A stretch of DNA of 64,000 nucleotides from Odobenus rosmarus divergens (taxonomy: Eukaryota > Chordata > Mammalia > Carnivora > Odobenidae): positions 3,629,657 through 3,693,656 of the forward strand of contig NW_004450465.1 in the NCBI RefSeq assembly GCF_000321225.1. Reading direction: 5' to 3'. Positions within the stretch are counted from its first letter, which is position 1; each line of letters opens with the position of its first letter. Shown here piece by piece: positions 23,720 through 34,711 of this stretch. The position numbers were made by a program, and so were the translations under genes. Below the pieces are notes generated by a model that was given only the letters and a program-made list of their open reading frames with translations, ran no database searches and was not told the origin of the DNA.

Positions 23720-24835
23720 TTTTTGCAGAAGATGTGACGATGGACTAGTCAAACCAAGGAAGCCATTTGGAACACTACTGATTGATTATAATGTGTAACA
23801 GAAAAAAGAAGTGTACTAAAAACACAAAAAGGTAATGTTCCTTACAACTTGTGATATTTTAGGGCATCAATGGCAAACCAAATGTATATAAATAATGAGA
23901 AAATATAAGCATTTATTTTGTTTATAAGTTGTTACCTTTTGCAATCATTTTAATTTTTAATCAAATCTATTTTTTTTGTCAACAAATGTGGTTTGGAATT
24001 AAGTTTTCTGCAGGAATATGCTCTGATGATGCAGAGGACAACATTCTCAAGTACTTACCCAGATTAAGAAGCTGTGCTGTCTTGTAAATCAACATATTGT
24101 CTCCTTCCCTGACAAAGTCTGCTATGAAAAATATCAGCTGACTTAAATGGTGTGCTTACTGATGCTATAAAAATTGTGAATTACATAAAAGCTAATGCAT
24201 TAGCTTTGAGAATATTCTCTTTATTCTATTTACCATATGAGTTGATCATAAATAAGTGTCATTGCATGGTGACATACAAGGGTGGGTTCTCAAGGGGAAA
24301 AATTCTATTGAGAATACTTGAGCAATAGAAAAATCTCTTTTTGCTTTTGGTCCCAATATTTTAATGATGCAAAATGGACATCCAGACTTACTTTTCCCTA
24401 ATATCTTCTGTATTTTAATAACTGTAATACTTTTTTGCAGGAAAAGGATGCAACATGTTTTGCAATGACAATTAAAAGAGCAAAAAAGAAAGTAAAAAGC
24501 TTCAAAAACTGGTTTCTGCACATCATTGTGAACTTTTTCATCATTTAACTATAATTAGCCATGAGGTGAGTGATCATCTCAATATTGCACACTTGCAAAA
24601 AGCAACCACTGAAAACTTTCCAGATTTGATAGGATGCTTTGAATTTTATTTTCTTTCAAAAGATCCATTCTAGGAAATTTACTAGTTTTGAATCCAATTC
24701 TTTTATCAGAAGATACTACAAATTTATAATCTTTAAGGATAAGCTGTTGGAACTGAATACTGATGAAAATTGAAGATGGTTTTTGAAAATACAGCTTCAC
24801 TTTGAGAAAAAGTAATAAATGAATATTGAGAACTT
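23720..24835 (+). pseudogene. Decayed hAT transposase, ZBED5/FAM200-like
   Basis: Translating the plus strand and allowing frame changes gives several pieces in the order of the C-terminal half of ZBED5/FAM200/SCAND3-type domesticated hAT transposases. These include AGICSDD near 24.01 kb, AIKIVNYIKANAL from about 24160, GGFSRGKILLRILEQ near 24.29 kb (family form around WLSRGKVL), NFPDLIG near 24.62 kb, and ELNTDENLKMVFENTASL near 24.75-24.80 kb. Stops and frame changes separate the pieces, so it is not functional. The N-terminal zinc finger is not visible. It could be an old Charlie-type autonomous transposon or a retrocopy of a ZBED-family gene; no poly-A tail or terminal inverted repeats were seen to decide. 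Confidence 0.65.
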
Positions 24836-24930
24836 GATGACATTTCTTTAACTTCTCATTGCCACTCCCTTGAGCATACTTCTGAGAGATGAGTTTCTCT
24901 ACTATGAATGTTATTAAAACAGTTTAGATA

Positions 24931-25040
24931 CAATGAGTCATGGAACACTACATCAAAAACCGATGATGTACTGTATGGTGACTAACATAACATAATTAAA
25001 AAAAAACTTAAATAAATAAATAAATAAAGCCAAAATTAAT
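24931..25040 (+). mobile_element. LINE-1 insertion, extremely 5'-truncated
   Basis: Only the last part of the L1 3' UTR is present: 'gagtcatggaacactacatc', 'aaaaaccgatgatgtactgt' and 'gtgactaacataacataatt', then an A-rich tail with AAAT units. A perfect 15-base target duplication aaaacagtttagata lies at 24916-24930 and 25041-25055, so this is a complete, very short insertion. Confidence 0.96.
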
Positions 25041-25055
25041 AAAACAGTTTAGATA

Positions 25056-25489
25056 TATTTGTCCCTCTGTGAGTAGGGTTATTGTCAATCCAAACTAGAG
25101 AACATATATGCAAAAAAAAATTCTGTTGGTCACATTCAAAACCTTAAATATTTGTATATACGGTCATTCAAAGTATGTGCATAGGTATCTGATGTGAGAA
25201 ATAAACTGTGGTGCAGGACTAATTTTTTTTTAAATAAAGCACTGATCCAAAAAGAGGAAAAAAATAAGAAGGTTATTAAAGAGACTTTGTCTCTAAATGT
25301 GTTAGGTCCAAGTGGTTTTCAGATGAGTTCTTTTAAACTTGTAAAGAAGCGATGATTGGCATAATATTTAAATAGTTACAGAGCATAGAGAGAAAGGAAC
25401 CACCCCATTCCTTATTATGAAATCACAACCCTGATGTGAAAAGAAAGAAGACAAAATAGAAAATTATATTTTAAAAAGTTACAAAAAAT
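25056..25489. other. Unassigned sequence
   Basis: About 430 AT-rich bases with no recognised feature. Confidence 0.4.
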
Positions 25490-25890
25490 CTCACATGATA
25501 TGATTATAGGCACATATTAAAACAATTTCAGAATGTAAGGATCATTCAATAACAGAAAAACTATTAATTTCAATAATAATATTCATGTACCCTATTAATA
25601 GGTCAAAGGGGAAAAACACACAAGCATTATAGGAGATGCCAAACAGACACTGGACAATGTTGAACATCCATTGTTGATGTTTAAAAATTAGAATATAAAA
25701 ATAAAAGGATACTTTTTGATATACCTATATTAACAGGAAAGTCAGACAGTCAGACACACACACCAAATCTCAGGTTGAAAGTCAGCATCATGCTGAATGA
25801 TGAAATGCTAAAGCTATTCTCATAAACCAGGAATAAATCAAGATCTCCTATCACCATTATTTTTAACGTCATTTCCATAAATCTCTCTTG
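25490..25890 (+). repeat. Old LINE-1 ORF2 fragment
   Basis: 'agatgccaaacagacactgg' with 'caatgttgaacatccattg' and 'gtcagcatcatgctgaatga', then 'ataaaccaggaataaatcaa', follow the reverse-transcriptase part of L1 ORF2. Heavily decayed, no open frame. Confidence 0.7.
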
Positions 25891-25924
25891 GAGAGATTTA
25901 AAGCTCTAATATAGATGTGAGTGT

Positions 25925-26834
25925 GGCAAATTGGATAATGGGTCCCTAAAAATATTCTTTGAAGCTGTGGAGATGTTATATTGGCAAAAGGGAATATACA
26001 GATGTGATTAAGGTAACAGAACTTCAATGGGATGATTATCCTGGATTATAGATGGGCTCAGTCTAATCACATGAGCTCTTAGAAAACACAGAACAAAAAG
26101 TCAGAGATTTCAAGTACGAGCAGGATTGACACACTGTTGCTGGCTCTAAGATGGAGCGGCCCATATGCAAGGGCCTGAGAGAGATTTCTAGGGGCTAAGA
26201 GTGGCTCCCAAATAACAGCCGGCAAGGAGACAGGGAATTGCAACTTCAAGGAACTAGATTCTGCTGACAATGAGCTGGGAAGCAGACATTCCCCAGACCT
26301 TTCCATAAGAACCCAGCAGGACAACACCATGATTTCATCTTCATGAGACCCATAGAGGAGAAACCAACCCAAACCTCTGACCCACAGAACTGTAAGATAA
26401 TACATTTGTGCTGTTTGAAGCTGCTAAATTTGTGTAATTTGCTACTTCAATGTTATGAACTGAATTGTATTCCCCAAAAATCCTATGTTGAAGGCCTAAC
26501 CCCCAAGGTGACTGTGTTTGGAAATAGGGTCTTTAAGGAGGTAACTAAGGTTAATTTGTGGTCATAAGTGGGGGATCCTAATCTTTATAAGAAGAAGACA
26601 CATCAGATCCCCATCCCACCCCTGCCCTTGAGTAAAGGTCTTGTGAGGACAAGAGAGAAAATAGCCACCTGCAAACCAAGGAGAGAGGCCTCAACAGACA
26701 CCTTGATCTTAGACTTCTAGCCTCAAGAACTGTGAGAAAAGACATTTCTGTTGTTAAGCCCCCCCCGATTCGGTTGTGGTATTCAGTTGTGGCAGCCCTA
26801 GCACATTCCTGCAGGCAAGTAACAGAAAACTAAT
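25925..26834 (+). mobile_element. MLT1-type LTR interrupted by another LTR
   Basis: The left part (25925-26448) follows MLT1: 'ggataatgggtccctaaaaa', 'gatgattatcctggattata', 'gacccacagaactgtaagat' and 'gtgctgtttgaagctgctaa'. Its expected 3' end (a form of 'gcaatagaaaactaata') appears only after the second LTR, at about 26814-26834 ('caagtaacagaaaactaatg'), which suggests nesting. The 108-codon minus frame at 26.08-26.41 kb is inside this LTR. Confidence 0.75.
26449..26813 (+). mobile_element. MLT1A-type LTR nested in an older MLT1
   Basis: Begins 'tgttatgaactgaattgtat', carries 'cctatgttgaaggcctaacc', 'tgtttggaaatagggtcttt', 'ccaaggagagaggcctcaac', 'ctagcctcaagaactgtgag' and 'gtggcagccctagcaca'. 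This is the standard order for the subtype. A short target duplication could not be confirmed. Confidence 0.85.
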
Positions 26835-26835
26835 G

Positions 26836-27344
26836 TGGTTAGCGAGAGGGTCCCAGAGGGGACTGACCCTTACAGTGTGAGATATCTGGGTTTGTCAGTT
26901 TATTTACTTAGTCGACAATATATTTTTGTAATTTCAAAATCTTATCTAGGTGATCAATTTTATCAGTCTTTTATGGCTCTGGATTTTACGTCTTCGAAAG
27001 GCCGATGGATCTCTCCACCCACCATTCCTCACTGTCTCTAGAATTTGCTTTTCAATGTTAGGATGCATAATGGGCGTTCTTCCCCTACCCAACCTTGTTT
27101 TGTTTTTAAAGTTCTCCTCTATTAACTTTCTCTTTCCTGTTTACCAGTTTCCCTGAATATGAAGAAAAGTCCATGGTATGAGATAGGCACAAAATAAATT
27201 GTCTTGACTAAATGCAGTTACTTTTGAGCGATGCTTTATCTAGTTGCCTTGTCTCGATTTCTGTTGGTTCTTTTGTGAGATGTTTTTTCTCCCCACTGAC
27301 TATTGCAGGCAAGAAGGAAAATTCCACCATATACATATTAACTA
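26836..27344. other. Unassigned sequence
   Basis: Two overlapping 68-codon plus frames (26835-27041, 26950-27156) have no recognisable domain. Nothing else named. Confidence 0.4.
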
Positions 27345-27506
27345 ATTAACTAATGATTGTTGTGTTGATAGAATGTTAATATTTATTTACGTGTTGGGTG
27401 GACATTAACTAATGATTGTTATGTTGATAGAATGTTAATATTTACTAATGATTGCTAACTAACAATTGTTAAATGATAAAATGTTAATATTTATGTGTTG
27501 GGTGGC
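27345..27506. repeat. Degenerate 3-copy tandem repeat, about 59-bp period
   Basis: Unit 1 (27345-27403) begins 'attaactaatgattgttgtg' and ends 'gtgttgggtggac'. Unit 2 starts at 27404 with the same opening but is cut short after 'gaatgttaatattta'. A third, more diverged unit follows with 'aacaattgttaaatgataaa' and regains 'gtgttgggtgg'. Confidence 0.85.
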
Positions 27507-28199
27507 CAGCTCAACTAGTTACATGCCATGCATTATGTGACTGATTAAAGCAAAAAGGCATTTCTTGAACCCTCCAATCCTGTTCAAAGCAATACCCAAG
27601 ACAGTTCTTTACTTCTCTTTACTTTTGGCTGTTATTTCAGATTTTCACACTACTTTTTTTTTTTTTTTTTGACTACAATTCATTCATGGTTCTTTTGACT
27701 CCTTTTCAGGCAGTGATGTAGGTACTATATTACCTCAGACCACAGTCAGTGGTGTGTTGGAACCCCCTTGCAGCAGCTCGTAGAGCTAAATGTTTGCCTC
27801 TTTTCCCAACACTACGTTTAGTGAGGTCAAGTTAGTCACTTGAAATTAGTCATGGTGAGAGTATTGACAGAAATTGGCAAGTGCTACAAATCAGTCTTTT
27901 TCCAGAAAGTGCTGGCTCTAGGATTCAAACTATAACATCTTCCCCATGCCCTGCAGTCACACCTGTCCCTGGGAGAGATCAGGGGACAAGGAACTAAAAT
28001 AATTTTCTTGCACTCTCATTAAATAATATTTGAAAAGATTACTTAGAAGAAGATTTGGATGCCCCCTGGAAGGCCCTTTTCAATGCTTGGATTTTTGCAA
28101 TCTTATGTTTGAAAAACTGTTAGTTAGTTTTTTTAAAATAAAGATCAGAAAGAATGGTTTTTATTTCAATAAAATAAAGAATTAAAAACTCTGAGCTTA
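27507..28199. other. Unassigned sequence
   Basis: Contains a long T-run at about 27.65-27.67 kb; no repeat family or exon recognised. Confidence 0.4.
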
Positions 28200-28750
28200 A
28201 AATTTTATACAAGGTCATTTAAATAAACTAAATGTCTATTAATAGGGTAATGTTAAATAACTTATGTTAAGCCCATACAAAGGAATATTATACAGTGGTA
28301 TAATAAGTGTATATGTTCTTGGCATAAAAATTATTGTTATTTGGAAAAACTAAACAGCAAAAAATGTGTATCTAATGATTGCACTTATGTACAAAAATTA
28401 TTGAGAAGAGACATTTGGGGGACCTCTAAGGTGCTGCTGATGTTTTATTTCTTGATTTGGATGGTGGTTATATTGGGATGTTCACTTTGTAGCAATTCAT
28501 TATGCTATAAAATTATGATATGCCTACTTTTATAAGTGTGTGTTATACTTTCATTAAAAAGTTTACTTAAGAATAGTATCTAAAGGCATGTGTATAGATA
28601 TCTCCAGGTATAATTTCTTAGAAGAAAATTTAGAAATAAACAATCAATTACTCATAGTGGCTTCCTCTGGTGAGGGGGTGGCATTTGGGAACACTAGCAA
28701 AAGGGATTCTTTTTACCCTTTATGTTTTGTATTGTCTGAATATTTTGCAA
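28200..28750 (+). repeat. Old L1M-type 3' ends
   Basis: 'cccatacaaaggaatattat', 'gatttggatggtggttatat' and 'gggatgttcactttgtagca' followed by 'cattaaaaagttta' are a typical old L1 3' end stopping near 28567. A second tail-like part follows ('ttttaccctttatgttttgt', 'attgtctgaatattttgca'). Confidence 0.7.
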
Positions 28751-28751
28751 T

Positions 28752-28776
28752 GAGTATATATATATATATATATATT
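28752..28776. repeat. (TA)n run at a SINE integration site
   Basis: About 12 TA units; the first part (gagtatatat) is the left copy of the target duplication of the adjacent SINE. Confidence 0.9.
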
Positions 28777-28968
28777 TTAAGATTTTATTTTATTTATTTG
28801 ACAGAGAGAGAGAGAATGCGAGAGAGGGAACACAGCAGGGGGAGTGGGAGAGGGAGAAGCAGACCTCCCGTGGAGCAGGGAGCCCGATGCGGGACTCGAT
28901 CCCAGGACCCTGGGATCATGACCTGAGCTGAAGGCAGATGCTTAATGACTGAGCCACCCAGGCGCCCC
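28777..28968 (-). mobile_element. CAN-SINE, well preserved
   Basis: Minus-strand copy with 'acagagagagagagaatgcg', 'gcagggagcccgatgcggga', 'ctcgatcccaggaccctggg' and head 'gagccacccaggcgcccc'. Target duplication gagtatatat at 28752-28761 and 28969-28978. Confidence 0.97.
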
Positions 28969-28978
28969 GAGTATATAT

Positions 28979-31260
28979 TATTTTGTAGGGAGAAAAAAAG
29001 TCTCCCTAAGGAACTATTTAAAAAATTAGCTACACATATATTCACTTTACCTTGAAAATTGATTTTGTACTTTCCACATTCAGCTGCTTCTTGTGTTCTA
29101 CTTGAAATTCCAGGTGATGGGAGGACTACATCCTCCCCTGTGATTTATAAACACATTAACAAAGGTGACACATCTGAAATGTAAAATCTGTGTGACAGCC
29201 TTCTTCAAAGGAGTCTCATTTGTCTTTGAAAACCAAATAAATTACCTGAATGGATACAAATTCCATTTTGTGAAATCTTTGTTGAGCGGCGAATGAATAA
29301 TTGATCAGGAGCCTGCAAGCCCATGCATTGGCCCTGACTCTCTTCTTGGGGGCACTTGGATAAATATTTAAGTTTTAAAATATTTTTGAAAGTTAGGATG
29401 AGAAAGTATTTGAGAACTAGAGACCCAGGGTATTTAAGTAATATGTCCAAGGCTGGTCTTGATGAAGCCTTCATGGGGACTAAGAGAGAGCTCTTCACAG
29501 AGCAAAGTGTACCTGTTTCTTGAGACTCACAAACTAGGTCTCATCCACTGGAAAATAGGCTTTTAACTATTTTCATCTAACCAGAGCTGCTGTATACAGC
29601 TGTTCAACTGCCCTAAGGCCAAGGCGGTCAGAAGCTGAAATCCAGCTTTTTTTCCCTCCCCTACCAGCTACGGCACTGGCAGCCTCCATCCAGAGGAGGC
29701 ACTGTGTTCTAAACCATACAAACCCACTTTCTAGGCTGGTGGTGGCCCTTCTCGGACCAATATTACAGAAAGCAGGACTATTTCTTTTGCATTGGCCAGC
29801 TGAATACCCTTTGGAATAGAAGTCATTTGAGGCTATTACTTAAAACCATGTTGCATTAGGCTCATCTATGTTTCTGATACTTTGAGAACCGAAGACTTTT
29901 GGTTACTTAGCTCACCAGATAGCAAAGTTATGGAAATACCTGGAAACATTTTTCTTTACTTTAGCAGTGATAATTTTTAAAGCTATCCCCTGTATTGACA
30001 TTTTAAATCTTTTATGTTTGGGCTGGCAAAGAGACTTACTGTGTACTGTACTTTTTAATCCCTTTAAGGTAAATCAAGAATGAATGCATTCTTATTGGAC
30101 CAGCAGTCCTGGGCTAGGAGTCTGAAATTTGCCTTTCATTCTGCCTGTCAGCCCTGGATTAAGCTTGGGGAAAATATCTGCTCTCCAAATGCTGGCTCTG
30201 GCCGCCTAACCTCTTGGTCAAATCCTAATCTGTGGACTGTGTATCACAGAATTTATATCTGCTCCAGACTCTGGCTAATCTCCTAGATTTATGCATGTGG
30301 AGCAAGAAGGCAGATAGAAGGAAAGAAGCCCTGTAGAATCTTCTTCAGCAGCAGCAGATGAAACTATAAAAAATTTGGGGGTGCACTATTGCCCACTAAC
30401 CTCTCCTCTCTCTCAGGATCCCTGAGAAAGGAAGGGATAAGCAAAGCCATCCTCTTTTCTGAGGAGAAGGATGGAAATCTCTGGTCCAACCCTACCAGGG
30501 TACACATTGTATTTCCCTAGGCATGGAGGTAGAGTGGTCGAGAAAAACAAGAACTCTTCTGTGTCCTCACACTTCTATCATTCTATGTTTTGGGGTATTG
30601 GGAGATTGAGCTATGGGGTGTGTTATGATTCTCATCTCCCTGCTTTTCATGTGTGGCTGCAGGAATTCTCTGGATGACTGTCATGGACCAGCAAATGTGT
30701 GCCCAACTCAGAGAAGGCATGGGTTCCTGCTCTACCACTGAGCATGCTCCTGCATCTGTACCTGGCCACCCCAAGATTTCCCCATGTGGGGAAGGGCACT
30801 GGGCATTGGTAGGAACCTTAAGAAGATGGTCAACAGCACTGTATGGCAGGTGGGAAGGTGGGTGGGTATTCATACTCTCTTGACGACAGCTGCGCCATCT
30901 CTACCCCAGTGTTGATGTTAACAACTTCTGAAAGAATGGGTCTAGGTCTCTAGGTTACTTTTATCTCTGCCTCCCCAACTCTGTATGTTTACTTCAGGCA
31001 AACTTTCCTTCTCCCTCAGTTACAACAAACCCCTTCCAAGTCATTAAACGCTCAGCCTTTAGTTCATCCTGCTATGCCTGAAAACCAATCTGTCCAGTTT
31101 GTAGTTCACGCCAAATGCTTCTCCTGAAGTTCAGTCAGAAGACTTCATTTTAGTTCTGTGCAGTTCTTTAAAAACCTCTCGCTGCAATTTCAAAAGCCAC
31201 AAATTTGAAGGTTTGAAAGTGAAAATTTAATAGTCAAGAATTCTAGTATTTCAATAAAAT
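28979..31260. other. Unassigned sequence, 2.3 kb without named repeats
   Basis: Overlapping frames of 68-97 codons occur on both strands (for example 29205-29498 -, 30583-30873 -), none with a recognisable domain. CAG runs (gcagcagcag) are short. A possible unnamed LTR at 30.6-30.9 kb could not be confirmed. Confidence 0.4.
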
Positions 31261-31269
31261 TTGACTAAA

Positions 31270-32378
31270 CCAACCAAAAAATAAATAATCCAGTTGAGAA
31301 ATAGGCAGAAGACATGAATAGACACTTTTCCAAAGAAGACATCCAGATGGCTAACAGACACATGAAAAGATGCTCAACATCACTTGGCATCAGGGAAATA
31401 CAAATCAAAAACACAATGAGGTACCACCTCACACCTGCCAGAATGGCTAAAATTAACAACTCAGGAAACAATAGATGTTGGCGAGGATGCGGAGAAAGGG
31501 GAGCAATTTTTCATTGCTGGTAGGAGTGCAAACTGAGCCACTCTGGAAAACAGTACAGAGGTTGAGGTTCCTTACAAAGTTAAAAATGGAGGGGCACCTG
31601 GGTGGCTCAGTCATTAAGCGTCTGCCTTCGGCTCAGGTCATGATCCCAGGGTCCTGGGATCGAGCCCCACATTGGGCTCCCCGCTCTGCGGGAAGCCTGC
31701 TTCTCCCTCTCCCACTCCCCCTGCTTGTGTTCCTTCTCTTGCTTTGTCTTTCTTTGTCAAATAAATAAATAAAATCTTTAAAAAAATAGAACTACCTTAT
31801 GACCCAGTAATTGTACTACCAGATATTTATCTAAAGGATACAAAAATGGTGATTCGAAGGGGCACATGCACCCCAGTGTTTATAGCAATACTATCCATAA
31901 TAGCCAAATTATGGAAAGAGTCCAAATGTCTATTGGCTGATGAATGGGTAAAGAAGATGTGGTATATATATACAACAGAATATTACTAGGTGATCAAACA
32001 AAAAATGAAATCTTGCCATTTGCTACAATGTGGATGGAACTAGAGTGTATTATGCTAAGTAAAGTAAGTCAGTTAGAGAAAGATAAATATCATAAGATTT
32101 CACTCATATGTGGGTTTAAGGAACAAAACAGATGAACATAAGGGAAGGGAAGGAAAAATGGAGACAAACCATAAGAGACTCAAATATAGAGAACAAAATG
32201 AGGGTTGCTGGAGGGGAGGTGGATGGAGGGATGGGCTAAATGGGTAATGGGCATCAAGGAGGGCACTTGTTGGGATGAGCACTGGGGGTTATATGTAAGT
32301 GATGAATCACTAAATCTACTTCTGAAACCAATGCTACACTACACGTTAACTAACTTGAATTTAAATTAAAAAAAAAAC
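31270..32378 (+). mobile_element. LINE-1 3' end (ORF2 C-terminus and 3' UTR)
   Basis: From 31314 the frame reads [20 protein letters not shown], the conserved C-terminal part of L1 ORF2p, soon broken by stops and by a SINE at 31.6-31.8 kb. After the SINE come 'gacccagtaattgtactacc', 'tccaaatgtctattggctga' and 'tgtggatggaactagagtgt', then the 3' UTR (caaggagggcacttgttggg) and an A-run. A short imperfect target duplication (ttgactaaa 31261-31269, ttgaccaaa 32379-32387) fits. Confidence 0.93.
31591..31781 (+). mobile_element. CAN-SINE inserted into L1 ORF2
   Basis: Head 'ggggcacctgggtggctcag', body 'ctgggatcgagccccacatt', 'cccactccccctgcttgtgt' and AAATAAATAAATAAAATC tail. L1 sequence resumes immediately (aaaaataga), giving a 9-base duplication with one mismatch (31582-31590, 31782-31790). 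Confidence 0.97.
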
Positions 32379-32458
32379 TTGACCAAAGCATACATTATAA
32401 ATGTTTATACACAGTGCTCACAAATATTTTTTAACTCCCATATTTTCTCTGATTTTTT

Positions 32459-32645
32459 AAAAGATTTTATTTATTTATTTGAGAGAGAAAGAGAGAGATT
32501 GAGAGTATGAGCAGGGGGAGGGGCAGGGGGAGAAGCAAACTCCTTGCTGAGCGAGGATCCTGATGCAGGGCTCAATCCCAGGACCCTGAGATCATGACCT
32601 GAGCCGAAGGCAGACACTTAATCAACTGAGCCACCCAGGCACTCC
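32459..32645 (-). mobile_element. CAN-SINE, first of two at one target
   Basis: Minus-strand copy with 'gattttatttatttatttga', 'gcagggggaggggcaggggg', 'ctcaatcccaggaccctgag' and head 'gagccacccaggcactc'. Flanked by tctctgatttttt (32446-32458) and tctctgatttgtt (32646-32658). Confidence 0.96.
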
Positions 32646-32658
32646 TCTCTGATTTGTT

Positions 32659-32767
32659 TTAAAGATTTGTTTACTTAAGTAATTTCTACACCCAGCATGG
32701 GGCTTGAATTCACAACCCTGAGATCAAGAGCCGCATGCTGTATTGACTGAGCCAGACAGGCGCTCCT
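32659..32767 (-). mobile_element. Short, older-type carnivore tRNA-SINE
   Basis: Minus-strand copy of a shorter subfamily: 'agatttgtttacttaagtaa', 'cacccagcatggggcttgaa', 'caagagccgcatgctgtatt' and head 'gactgagccagacaggcgct'. It lacks the GA tract of the other copies. Flanked by tctctgatttgtt (32646-32658) and tctctgatttttt (32768-32780), sharing the first copy with its neighbour. Confidence 0.9.
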
Positions 32768-32869
32768 TCTCTGATTTTTTAAATGACAGCATTCTATAAA
32801 GATAATTAATTCTGTAGTAATAAAACTCTGTTCCTCCCCTTACTTAATTCTTCTCATCTACGAAAGCTT

Positions 32870-33010
32870 TTCACTAGTTTTAGAGTTTGTTTCCTTATAT
32901 GTAAAGGGAAGTTGTAATATACCTAACTAAAAGATTTCTTTTGAGAATCAAATGAAATGGCAGGTGTAGTATATCTGGCACAAAGTAGATGTCTAGTAAA
33001 GGTTAGTTCC
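32870..33010 (+). repeat. MIR SINE relic
   Basis: 'gtttccttatatgtaaaggg', 'gagaatcaaatgaaatggca' and 'ctggcacaaagtagatgtct' follow the plus-strand MIR 3' half. Confidence 0.7.
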
Positions 33011-34439
33011 CCTAATCTGCCCTTGCCCAGGAATAATTTTGCTTACATTACTTTCTAAGTAAAGTAAATAGATAATGATTTTGCATATTTCTAGGTACTT
33101 CATCCATCAGTGACATTGTCATTTCTCCCCATCAGTAAGTTGACTTACCCAAAGCTAGGCTTCAAACAGTGATTAAAGTTCATTGGAATCCATTGTTTTA
33201 TATTCTTTCTTTGATTGAAGTTTAATAACTTCTTTCTAGACATCAGTCCACCCTCACATCCTAAAACTGCTTGCTTTATAGTAATTGAAGAATTTCATTC
33301 ACTGCTCTTTAACAAATAAATAGTATTTAGGAAAAAAGGCTTTTCTCAGTTTTCTTTTCAGAATTAAGAGTGAAAGAATTATGGGAGAAAAGGTACAAGA
33401 AGGGTAAGTATGATACTTACTTTAAATACAAGTAAGAAAATGTTAAAAGTAATTATGATCTCAATATATTGTGAGCAAAGTTAAAAAATGACATTCTTAT
33501 CTTGTTAAAGCAAATTGACTTTAGATTTTCATTCCTAGTCATCTCTGTAGTTCAAAGCTGAGGAGAGTACCCTGGGATACCAGGAGAGCCCTGCATTGAG
33601 TGCTTTAATGTGTACAATCAACATTTAAATACATTTAAATACTACTGATTTTTAAAAATATTTTAAAGAGAGCCACATGGATACAACCAAAATTCTGATT
33701 TTTATTTTTCTCATTTTGCCTTCTTTTTCATGACATCCAAATGGATTATCTAAGCTCATTTCTCCACACTCAAGACAGCTCAATTTATTGGTTTCCTTTG
33801 TTGGCTTTGTAAGTCTAAGATACTTCCATTTTTATTCCGTTTTAAGACAGCAATTTTATTAGAAATTTTCAAATAAATAAATATATGAGAAACAAATTAG
33901 GACAGATAGGTAGTTTTCACAAGTACACAGATCACCTATCATCCAAAGGTACCTCTGGTCAGGTCCCACAGTGAGGCTGGTGGAGGTTAAATGTTTGCAT
34001 ATTAAAGATCTCCATGCCTTCCAGAAGTTCCACCAGGATAGGGCTTCAGCTGCTCTCTTCATTCCCTTTATTCAAATGCTCTGTATGTAAGAGTGCTGAT
34101 TCAATTCTTAAGATAATGAAGTTGCTGCATGATATGGAACTGCACTGGGAGCAGATAAATGAGAAGTCATTAAAAGGTCTGATTCAGCAGCACTCAGACA
34201 AAGGTCAAGTCCATTTTTCTACAAGCAATGCTGAAAGCATAGATGCCTAAATTATTGATGCCAAAGTGATCCACTCTTACTAACAATAATATTAGTCTGT
34301 TAACAGATTCTTGTAAAACAAACATTTGCTTCTCTAGAGAAGCAGAAAGAGTTGCTGCATTCAAATGTCCAGTCTGTTGACAGAAGATTATTTAGGGAGT
34401 GGGAGTGGTTTCACAAAGCCACTTTATGAATTTATTCCA
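33011..34439. other. Repeat-poor block, possible conserved noncoding DNA
   Basis: About 1.4 kb without any recognisable mobile element, unusual for this region. The part 33.8-34.4 kb is less AT-biased and contains no clean long frame (67 codons -, 78 codons +). I see no exon. Whether it is conserved cannot be told from one sequence. Confidence 0.4.
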
Positions 34440-34560
34440 TTAAGATTTTTTTAAGATAGATGATAGATGATGGATAGATACATGATAGATGAGATGGGAG
34501 AGACGATATATACCTAAATATATCAGTATATAAATCCAGATATTGAGAGAGAGAGAGACT
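34440..34560. repeat. Degenerate GATA/ATAGATG simple repeat
   Basis: 'gatagatgatagatgatgg', 'atagatacatgatagatgag' and a final GAGAGAGAGAGA run form a diverged tetranucleotide-type repeat next to the L1 3' side. Confidence 0.8.
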
Positions 34561-34711
34561 GTATAAAGTATATGAACATACACTTATGTGCCAAAAACAT
34601 TCAAAATACATACAAGAATTTTTGTTCATTCCATTCATCTATTGGTGGACATCTAGGTTACTTCAGTCTCTTGGTTATTATGAATAATGCTGCAATATAC
34701 ATCAGTGTGCA

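Noticed and set aside
28588..28926. 112-codon plus-strand frame ending in a Glu/Arg-rich part
   Set aside because: The charged end is the GA tract of a minus-strand SINE; the start is old L1 sequence.
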